Assembly: GCF_001449115.1 (NCBI RefSeq)
Contig: NZ_LAIJ01000007.1
Span: forward strand, 261,204 to 325,203
DNA: 64,000 nt
Origin: Occallatibacter gabretensis
GTDB lineage: Bacteria > Acidobacteriota > Terriglobia > Terriglobales > Acidobacteriaceae
Direction: 5' to 3'
Shown here: in pieces, positions 39,601-48,000 of the stretch
Position numbering within the stretch: position 1 is the stretch's first letter
Layout: each line of letters starts with the position of its first letter
Program-made: the position numbers and the translations under genes
The notes under the pieces: generated by a model
Told to the model about the DNA's origin: nothing
What the model saw: only the letters and a program-made list of their open reading frames with translations
The model's database searches: none

Positions 39601-39832
39601 AGAGAAACCGCGAGCCGTCGAATACATAGAGGCCTTCAGACCCGGTCTGGCACCCCGCCAGCCAAAGCCTTCCTCGGCTGTCTTCAAACGGGAACAGGCA
39701 GCCCACCTTTGGAGAACTTGATCCGCCGATTGACACGAAAGGATGCTGCTGCGCCATCGAGATATACGCAGGCGACAGGGCTAAAACAGCGTTAAGAAAC
39801 CACAGTATGAATCGTTTTTTTTTCGTCGTCAT
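36659..39832 (-). CDS. Propeller-sensor receptor Ser/Thr protein kinase
   Basis: This 1057-residue protein begins with an export signal (FILWFLNAVLALSPAYISMA). Residues 40-640 hold ligand-binding propeller-type repeats (for example GIVEDSEGGIWLSSSQGLF and NSIFEDRDGSIWFGADYDVI), followed by a Y_Y_Y-like domain (about 650-735) as in hybrid two-component sensors. One membrane segment lies near 735-760. The cytoplasmic kinase (about 795-1055) has a glycine loop ARGGFALVADG, ATP-anchoring K821, catalytic HRDVKPEN with D915 and the APE region MAPEQ. The usual DFG at the activation segment is DFS (D937-F938-S939). The kinase keeps K, HRD and D, so it is probably active. It converges with the ECF sigma factor 11 bases away, a likely partner. 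The ligand is unknown; propeller sensors of this type often sense polysaccharides. Confidence 0.92.
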   Translation of the reverse strand: MTTKKKRFILWFLNAVLALSPAYISMAQQHPFVSIGGSSSPKVGCLFPFEDSRGRLWLAGCQTGSEGLYVFDGSRFLSPQGVQNGGVVRGIVEDSEGGIWLSSSQGLFRIYQGKLTNVFAGLALAGIVRVAPDVFLFTMQSQGQKSATTDAIRVSRTGNGWRFDSVLTNVREIQFHQDAAGNLLYGCTGGFCELSADDVVRWKPGQKLVVRQYVLGLGDEYATGSSAVLRDRQNCIWFRSIAQASYQCPRDAKPIQLDPRYVGAGYPQLYELDDGAVLIPSFAKIAIGRPEKMEVTNISTGIVVPLRDGGLVANTADGLMYLPRRLKLEYWSRSEGLQGNTWSIARSQQNMYVQDDETTKILDADRKTWRSLESPAGSMMPEADGNMLVAQGNTVYRMTPGWHELGRSQIADLKGLTRRRDNNIWAVGDVLYRIDSGNGKLSFESDNAVRVAPDTLNIKEDANGVLWACGQYGLMRRVTSAWEPVPTENADSNSGCESLAVTADGSVWYSARVKGVVYYVEQAAGKTPVARVAPTVGETGGVTNVITVDKRGWIWRGNADGLYVADPQQARQGKWIHLGLTDGLPALNSNQNSIFEDRDGSIWFGADYDVIHFFVPDDLVHPSLAPSVAITGFSSSDHPLRIDEASARFPSGSVVTAHLGSLQFDRRQSLHMRYRLLPGDGAWREANDFDLPLGRPGWGKHTLQLQGQVGSGPWSQPVEQAMAVMVPVALTWPALGSYAFVGIGTGLAGLRWRQRRKEIMRRRLPDLAPWRLAALSPEFQSLEGKLLDDRFRVGAILARGGFALVADGHDESQGNKRCAIKVFYHDAVDQEWIGHRFRHEVRALEQLNHPNVVGIYGSGVAPNGSFYLVMEFIEGITLRTLLDQGPIPPRQIARSLRQVGSALDAVHRHNIYHRDVKPENLMLRHDAAPGQELVLIDFSIAIVKDPDKTVHGLSRAAGTIGYMAPEQAIGFAHPATDIYSLAKVLIEMITGTRLAMLLPDASMDLPDRMRDLIPSLPVRLSAESIQLFSSAFEFDPARRPANAGEFADCIAYDLESD

Positions 39833-39978
39833 ACGTGTGAGCCACTGGTTGCCTATTTTTTAAACCTCGTGGCACCTGACTGTGATTTATACGCATAACA
39901 ATACAACAACGTCTTCATGTCGTCCGTCCCCGAAGGCGGCAGCTCAACTAAATACGCTTATCCATTACAGGAGAAATT

Positions 39979-41115
39979 GTGCGCGCCAAAAATCTTCCTA
40001 TTTTTTTAGCCTGCCTCCGCGGTCCGAGTACCGAATCTTCTGTTGCCTATAGCCTTGCGCTGTCAGAGAGCCGACGATGGCTGGCGTTAATTCTGCTGGC
40101 GACGGGACTATGCGCCAGCACCCAGAAATTGTCTGCGCTACAGGCGCAGAAACCGAGCGTTGTAGAGCAAAACAGACTGGTTTCGCCCAGCGATGCGATC
40201 AAGGGCGCAGACTGGCTGAAGGCGCAGGGCGTGCAGACAGGGCTGGATCAACTGGATCTGGGCGTGGATAAGAAAGGACATCCGATCAAGTTCCAGGTGT
40301 CGACCGATGGCGCGGGCGTGCAGATCAAGCTGACTGGTTCGGGACTGGATATGGCGCTGGCCGGGGATAAGACCGGTGGCGGAATTATGGGGAAGCTTAA
40401 GAAGAAGGACGAGAGCGCAAAGGGAGCCAGTGGCCTCACGATAACAGATATCCTCGGCCCAAAATTTGCACCTTACGATCCTGAAAACAAAGGCAGCCGG
40501 GAAGAAAAAAGCGTAGGACACGAGTTGGACAAGGTTGGCAAAGTAAATGAGTGGCTAGGCGGAGGAAAAGACCATTACCTGAAGGGAACCAATCTCTATC
40601 CATCCGATGTGAGGACGATTGAGCAGAATGCCCCTGTCATTAAGCTGCTGGCGGAGGGCAAGCCTGACGAAGCCAATAAGCTCTTTTCCTCTCTGCATTC
40701 GAGCGCTGCGGATGCCGACCTTGGCACGAGCGATCCGGCGAATTTGGCTCTGATCCAGAAGGCGAATGCCACGATGGACAACCTGACGGCGCAGGAGCAG
40801 ATGGGCGCGAAGACCCTGCACTTCAAGGCGGAGAGCGGCAATATCATCACGCATCTGGACGATCAACAGGCAACGAATCTCGATAAGGTTCTACAGAGCA
40901 TGAACCAGGAGAAGCTTTTCGAGACGGGCAAGTTTACCTATGCAAAAGATTCAGCCGGTAAAGGCATTGTGACGATGGACAGCAGTATCACTTCCGGGGA
41001 GATTGACGCAGGAGCAGCGTCTTTTAAGGTTGCGATTGACACCGGGGATGTGAAAAAGGTGCAAGCATACCAGAAATACAAAGGGCTGAGCGATCTCAAC
41101 GTGCCGAAACGGTGA
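39979..41115 (+). CDS. Secreted protein of unknown function
   Basis: This 378-residue protein is not recognised. The GTG start has a good AGGAGA site. A hydrophobic segment (WLALILLATGLCAS, about residues 34-47) acts as a late signal or membrane anchor. The rest is charged, glycine-rich and likely alpha-beta, with a repetitive KKGHPIKFQVSTDGAGVQIK portion and a helical mid part (DVRTIEQNAPVIKLLAEGKP). No catalytic motif is visible. It is divergent from the kinase gene, 146 bases apart, so a shared control region is possible. A hairpin follows at 41182. Confidence 0.75.
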   Translation: MRAKNLPIFLACLRGPSTESSVAYSLALSESRRWLALILLATGLCASTQKLSALQAQKPSVVEQNRLVSPSDAIKGADWLKAQGVQTGLDQLDLGVDKKGHPIKFQVSTDGAGVQIKLTGSGLDMALAGDKTGGGIMGKLKKKDESAKGASGLTITDILGPKFAPYDPENKGSREEKSVGHELDKVGKVNEWLGGGKDHYLKGTNLYPSDVRTIEQNAPVIKLLAEGKPDEANKLFSSLHSSAADADLGTSDPANLALIQKANATMDNLTAQEQMGAKTLHFKAESGNIITHLDDQQATNLDKVLQSMNQEKLFETGKFTYAKDSAGKGIVTMDSSITSGEIDAGAASFKVAIDTGDVKKVQAYQKYKGLSDLNVPKR

Positions 41116-41181
41116 CCGTAGTGCATTCAATGCTGCAATAGTCGTTTCGTGCCGTTCTTTGCCCTTGCAGTCAAAAAGTGC

Positions 41182-41209
41182 GGGCCGGAACTCCTTGAAG
41201 TTCCGGCCC
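41182..41209. terminator. Hairpin terminator
   Basis: Arms 41182-41192 and 41199-41209 (GGGCCGGAACT and its complement) form an 11-base stem with a six-base loop. On the minus strand it is followed by GCACTTTTTG, so it best fits the end of the minus-strand receptor remnant at 41246. It may also end the plus-strand transcript from 39979. Confidence 0.75.
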
Positions 41210-41245
41210 ATCTTCGGCGGCGGTTGGCTTTCCTCCGCCTCGGCT

Positions 41246-41445
41246 TTAGAACTCAACCCGCAGTGCGAATTGTCCCGTGCGGTGGCCCGCATTCTTTGCA
41301 GTCTGCGCTGCTGTGAGGTTGCCAAACGAGCCGGGATTGCTAATGTTCGTTGCAGGATGCGCGAAGTTGGTATGGTTCAGCACGTTGGTAAACGTCGATT
41401 CGAAGCGTACATGCCAGTGCTCTCGGCTGACGAGAATCTTCGCGA
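41246..41445 (-). pseudogene. TonB-dependent receptor, C-terminal remnant
   Basis: About 66 codons on the minus strand give the tail of an acidobacterial TonB receptor. They include ESTFTNVLNHTNFAHPATNI and the outer-membrane end FALRVEF with a stop at 41246. Nothing receptor-like continues upstream: the sequence changes abruptly near 41445 into a response-regulator remnant read on the other strand. The remnant keeps its own terminator. It is what is left of a much larger gene cut by a rearrangement. Confidence 0.8.
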
Positions 41446-41987
41446 GGCCACCATTGACTGCGATATGCCAGGAATCGGCGGTATCAAAACCTGTCGCCGT
41501 ATCCGTCGAGTCTCTGCAAAGCAGCAGATCCTCATGCCGACAGTCCGCGACGATGAAGATGACAAGGTTGAGGCGTTGGAGGCCAGCGCCGACGATTACG
41601 TGACCAAGCCATTTCAATTCCGCGAATTGACCGCCAGAATACGCACCGCCATTCGCCGCTTCAGAGCTCCGGAAATACCTGCAGAAATGGCCATCTTCAT
41701 TGGGTCCATCGAGCTTGATCCGGTTCGCAGGCGTGTTGAACGAAATGGATCCGAGGTGCACCTGACTGCGCGCGAGTTCAATGCGCTTCAGCTTTTGATG
41801 ACACACGCCGCAGACCGGTTACCCATGCGCGACTGCTTCATGCGTTGCGTGGCCGGAGTTTGTCAACGATCATGCGTATGTGCGCGTTCTCATCGGCCAG
41901 CTGCGCAAGAAGATCGAAGATGATCCAGCCAACCCAGCGTACCTTCTCACCGACAGCTATATCGGGTACCGTTTTCGGGAGCCATGA
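41446..41987 (+). pseudogene. Broken KdpE-like response regulator
   Basis: Plus-strand codons give the second half of a receiver domain (phosphoacceptor-like DCDMPGIGGI, then ADDYVTKPFQFRELTARIR) and an OmpR/KdpE-type winged helix (VHLTAREFNALQLLMTH). The first half of the receiver, about 50 residues with the acidic pocket, is missing. One extra base near 41846 shifts the frame; in the next frame the protein continues PEFVNDHAYVRVLIGQLRKK to a natural end with a stop at 41985-41987. The gene is thus truncated and frameshifted, and it directly joins the receptor remnant. Confidence 0.8.
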
Positions 41988-42088
41988 CGTAGTTTTGATC
42001 AATTGACTTGCAAAATCCACTAGACTTTCCCGGTTAAAAGTGAAACGATGCTCTCCCGTTCGTAACTATAGCGTAGGCGGCTGCTACT

Positions 42089-45000
42089 TTGGTCGGACTG
42101 AGCGAAGAACCGTCAAAGCAAAGAGCTGGCTTCGGCTCAGAGGCCGTGCATTCGAGGCCTTCGAATTCGCTTGATTCGTCGTCGAATGCCGTCCAGGCAC
42201 CCTCCCTGAGTCTTCCCAAAGGCGGTGGCGCGATCCGAGGGATGGGAGAAAAATTCAGCGCCAATCCGGTTACTGGCACTGGATCTCTGAATATACCGAT
42301 CTACACCAGCCCGGGTCGCTCTGGATTTCAGCCTCAACTCTCGCTCTCTTATGATTCTGGCTCGGGAAATGGTCCCTTCGGATTTGGATGGACATTGGCG
42401 TTGCCGGCTGTGGCACGCAAAACCGAGAAAGGCCTGCCACAATACGAGGACGCCGGGGAATCCGACATATTCATTTTGTCTGGAGCCGAGGACCTTATAC
42501 CTTCCCTTGAGGAAGTTGGCGGGCAATGGGTGCGGGATATTGCACCAACCAGAACGCTTTATGGCAGCCAATATTCAATTCATAGTTATCGTCCCCGCGT
42601 AGAAGGGCTGTTTGCGCGAATTGAACGCTGGGTCAATCTGACAGATTCTCAAGACACGTTCTGGCGTTCTATTTCCCGTGACAACGTCACGACCTGGTAC
42701 GGCAAAACACCTGAAAGCCGGATTGCAGACCCGGCAAATCCGGCCCATGTCTTCAAATGGCTTGCCTGCATGACCTATGACGATAAAGGGCATGCAATGG
42801 TATTTGAGTACAAGTCAGAAGACTCGAGCGCCATTGATTTCACGCAAGTAAACGAGCGCAACCGCACCGATATGGGCCGTTCTGCAAACCGTTATCTGAA
42901 ACATGTCTTCTACGGTAATCTCACATCCTATTTTCCCGACCTGACAGCTGCCGCCGAAGTGCCGCTGCCAACCGACTGGTGTTTCGAACTTGTCTTCGAC
43001 TACGGCGAGCACGATCTTCTGAATCCTGTTCCACAAGAGACAGGCACCCTTTGGACCCTCCGGCCCGATCCTTTTTCGACTTATAGATCGACGTTTGAAA
43101 TTCGGACTTACCGGCTCTGTCGGCGAACGCTGATGTTTCATCATTTCCCGGCTGAGACGAACGTTGGACCCAACTGCTTGGTGCGTTCAACCGACCTTTC
43201 ATATGCTCTCCCTCAGAATCTTCAGGATGCGAGCCAGCCATTCTATTCTTACCTGCTGTCTGCAACCCTAACCAGCTATAGCCGCAACGGCGCCGACGGA
43301 TATTTTTCAAAATCACTGCCTCTTCTGGAACTTAAGTACACGCAGGCAACCGTAGATGAGACCGTACGGGAGATTGATCCCAGGAGTCGGGAAAACACGC
43401 CGTATGGAATTGAAAACATCCAGTACCGCTGGGTCGATCTGAATGGGGAAGGTTCAGCGGGCATCCTTACTGAGCAAGCTGGAAGCTGGTTTTACAAACC
43501 AAACCTGAGCCCTGCAAATTTGCAGACCATTAACGGCGAAGCGTGCACGCTTCCGCAGTTCGGACCTCTGGAGTTGGTTGCCAGACAACCCGCCGCGGCC
43601 AATCTCAATGGCGGGCGGCAACAACTGCTCAACCTTTCTGGTGACGGTCAGTTGGATCTGGTGGACTTTCAAGCTCCGATGCCCGGTTATTTCGAACGAA
43701 CTGAAAATGCTGATTGGACGCCATTCGTCAGCTTTCAATCATTGCCGGTTTTGGACTGGCATAACCCTGAACTAAAATTTGTCGATCTTACCAGGGACGG
43801 CTTCGCAGATTTGCTGGTAAATGAAGGCGACGGTTTCTGGTGGTACAAATCGCTGGCGACACTGGGGTTTGCCACCGGGCAGCGTTCGCCACAGGCCCTG
43901 GACGAGGAGAAAGGTCCAAGGATCCTCTTCTCGGACGGCACGGAATCCATCTTTCTTGCCGACATTTCCGGCGATGGACTAACCGACATTGTTCGTGTTC
44001 GCAATGGAGATGTGTGTTACTGGCCCAACCTTGGCTATGGGAACTTCGGTCCCAAAGTCATCATGGATCATGCGCCACTTTTCGACCGTCCGGACCTGTT
44101 CGACGGGCAGCGTATTCATCTCGCGGACATCGATGGTTCAGGGACAGTCGACATTCTTTACTTCGCCGGCGGTTCAGTCCAGCTTTACTTTAACCAGTCT
44201 GGAAATGGCTGGGGAACGGCGCGAATACTAGGCCATTTCCCCACTGTGGATAGTCTCTCGTCTGCTGCAGTTTTTGATCTTCTGGGCAACGGAACAGCAT
44301 GTCTGGTGTGGTCATCTCCACTTGCGGGTAATGCTCAAAGGCCTATGCGTTACATCGATTTGATGGGCGGCCAGAAGCCGCACCTATTGGTGCAAATTAC
44401 AAATAACCTCGGCGCCGAAACGATGATTCAATATGCGCCGTCCACCAAATTCTATGTTGAGGACAAACTAGCCGGCACTCCATGGGTAACTCGCCTTCCC
44501 TTTCCAGTGCATGTTGTCGAACTCGTGCAGACCTATGACTGTGTAGGGCGCAATCTGCTGGTAACACGATATGCCTATCATCACGGCTTCTTCGATGGAG
44601 TCGAACGCGAGTTTCGTGGTTTTGGGCGTGTTGATCAATGGGACACCCAGGAATTCTCAGCCCTCGCAAATTCCGCTGATTTTCCTGAGTCCAATAACCT
44701 GGATACTGCCTTTAATGTGCCGTCAGTGTTAACGAAAACCTGGTTTCATACGGGTGCATATTTTCAATCGGCAAAGATCTCCAGTTGCTTCGAAAAGGAG
44801 TATTACGCGGAAGGAGATGTTTCCGGTGCAATCGCGGGTCTACCTGACTCGCAACTCCAGGCCATGCTCCTTGACGATACAGTTTTGCCCTCAACTATCT
44901 TGCTTCCCGATGGCACACATCGGCCCTACACCCTTTCGCCAGAGGAGCTTCGGGAAGCATGCCGCGCGCTGCGCGGATCGATTTTAAGGCAGGAGGTCTA

Positions 45001-48000
45001 TGCACTCGATGACACCGAGATGGCGGATCGGCCGTACACCGCGTCGGAACGAAACTACATGATCGAGGTTGTCCAGCCTCGAGGCCCGAACCAGTTCGGC
45101 ACGTTTTTCGCGCATCCGCGTGAAGCTATTGATTTTCAATACGAAAGAATACTTTACAGCGTTGTGGACAACACCATAACGACTCAGATCCCGCCGCCGT
45201 CCAACGCAATCGTTGCTGCTGATCCAAGAGTCACTCATGCAATGACGCTGAAAGTGGATCCATTCGGAAATGTTTTGCAGTCTGTCACCGTGGCCTATGG
45301 GCGTCGTTTTTCCGACCCGTCCACAGCTCTCACTGCAGAGGATCGCTCAAAACAATCCATTCTCTTGGCCACTTATTTAGACAACTCATATACCAACGCA
45401 ATCATTGCGGATGACAGCTATCGCGTTCCACTGCCCGCCGAAGCAAACACTTATCAGCTCCTCCAGGTCCAACCGGAGAACACGCACCAGGGTTTGACTA
45501 GCATTTTTGGATTTACAAAAATGCAAGGCCTCATCCAGGCAGCAAGCGATGGAAACCATGACATTGCTTATGAAGATCTCAACCCTATGGGATTGAACCC
45601 CGGCGAACCTTACCGCCGAATTCTCGGGCAGGCACGCATCTTGTATCGGCCGGATGACCTCGGTGCATCTGCTGGTTCCCCGCAAGCTTTGTTGCCATTA
45701 GCCAAGCTCGAATCTATGGCCATTTCTGGCTGCAGCTACGAACTCGCTTTCACAGAGTCGCTCATCGCGCAGGTCTATGAGCGCGGCGGAACGCCTCTGC
45801 TGCCTACGCCGGTCACTGTGTTAGGCGAAATTGGCGCTGACGGTGGCGGATATGTGGACATGGACGGCAACGGTGATTGGTGGACACAATCCGGACGTGT
45901 TTACTATTCAGTCGCTCCAGGCATTCCGGATGAATTGCAGGAGGCTCGCAACAGCGGTTTTCTGCCGCGCCGTTTTGACGATCCCTTCGGTAACGCCGCT
46001 ACAGTCGCATACGACAATTACGGATTGCTGCCCATTCAGACAGCCGATGCCATAGGCAACACCACGATTGCCGTCAATGACTACCGCGTTCTGCAGCCTT
46101 TATTGCTCACCGACGCCAATGGGAACTGCGTAGCCGCCAGCTTTGACATTCTTGGCATGGTGGCCGGCACCGCAGTGATGAGCAAGGCCTCTAATAGTCC
46201 TGTGCTCGGGGATTCACTCAACAACTTCATCCCGGATTTGACCGACGATCAAGTTAACGATTTTTTTGCAGCTGACGATCCACATTCCATCGCAAACGAT
46301 CTTCTGGGAACGGCTACTACTCGCATCCTTTACGATCTAAACCGATTCCAGAACTCGCAGGCTGCAGCACCAACAGACCCAACCCAATGGCAGCCCATCT
46401 TTGCGGCCACTTTAGCTCGCGAGACGCACGTCAGCGATCTGGCAACGGACGAGGCGACCAAGATCCAGATCACTTTCAGCTATTCCGATGGCTTAGGGCG
46501 CGAAATTCAGAACAAAGTCCAGGCGGAGCCAGGTCCCGTGGTTGATCAAGGTCCTGTTGTCGACCCGCGTTGGGTAGGCAACGGATGGGTCATCTTCAAC
46601 AACAAGGGTAAGCCTGTTCGTCAGTACGAACCTTTTTTCAGCCAACTTGCGAAAGGGCATCAATTTGAATTTGGTGTGCAGGTGGGTGTAAGTTCCACAC
46701 TCTTTTATGACCCGGTTGAAAGGGTTGTGGCAACTCTTCATCCCAACCAGACCTACGAGAAGGTGGTCTTCGATCCATGGCATTCGCAGAGTTGGGATGT
46801 GAACGATACAATCCTGCAGGCAAACCCCGCTGAGGATGCCGATATTGGAGACTTCTTCCAGACGCTGCCAGAGAGTGATTATCTGCCGACTTGGTATGCT
46901 CTGCGCACCGATCCCGCATATGCAAGCCAGTCCGCCCAACTCTGGCCCGATCCAGTCATTCTGGCTAAAGAGGTAGAGGCCGCAGGAAAGGCCGCCGCAC
47001 ACGCAGGCACTCCTTCTATTGCGTATTTCGACGTTCTCAGGCGATCATTTCTGACCATTGCGGACAATGGCGGAGAGCAGAAATACGCAACCCGCGTGAA
47101 ACTGGATGTTCAGGACCTTCAACGGTCAGTGACGGATGCGCTCGGTCGCAAAGTCATGGAATACGACTATGACATGCTCGGCAACCGAATTCATCAATCG
47201 AGCATGGAAGCTGGCGAGCGTTGGACCCTCAATGACGTTACAGGCAAGCTGATCCACGCCTGGGATACGCGTGGACACAACTTCAGAACAACGTATGATA
47301 CTTTGCGCCGTCCGTTGGGTTCGTTTGTCCTTGGAATTGACGCTGTCAACTCGGATGCGCGAACAACAGCAGCGGAAGTTCAGATACAGAAAACCGTGTA
47401 CGGTGAAGGACTCTCGCCCGCGCTCAATCTCAACACCCGCGTGTATCAGGTCTACGATACCGCCGGCGTGGTAACCAGCGCCGCGATCAATCCAACAACT
47501 GGAGAGCAGGAGGCCTACGACTTCAAGGGAAACATGCTGCGCTGCAGCCGCCAGTTCGTCGATGATTACAGGGCCCTCCCTGATTGGTCATCTACGACCG
47601 CACCGGTACTGGTGGAGAAAGTTTTTGCCAGCGGCACGCAATATGACGCTCTCAACCGCCCCCTGGCGGGCACCACGCCGGACGGGAGTGTCGTCCGCGC
47701 AACCTACAACGAAGCGAACCTGCTTGAAACAGTGAGCGTCAATTTGCAGGGCGCAGCAAGCTCGACACCCTTCGTTACGAATATCGATTACGACGCCAAA
47801 GGACAGCGAACCCTGATCAATTATGGCAACGGTGCTGCGACAAGCTACGCCTATGATCAGACGACTTTCCATCTGACTCGCCTCACCACTACCCGCCCCA
47901 CATTTCCCATTAATCAGCAGGTTGTGCAGGACCTTCAATATGTTTATGACCCCGCCGGAAACATTACGCACATTCAGGACGACGCAGATATCCAGAATGC

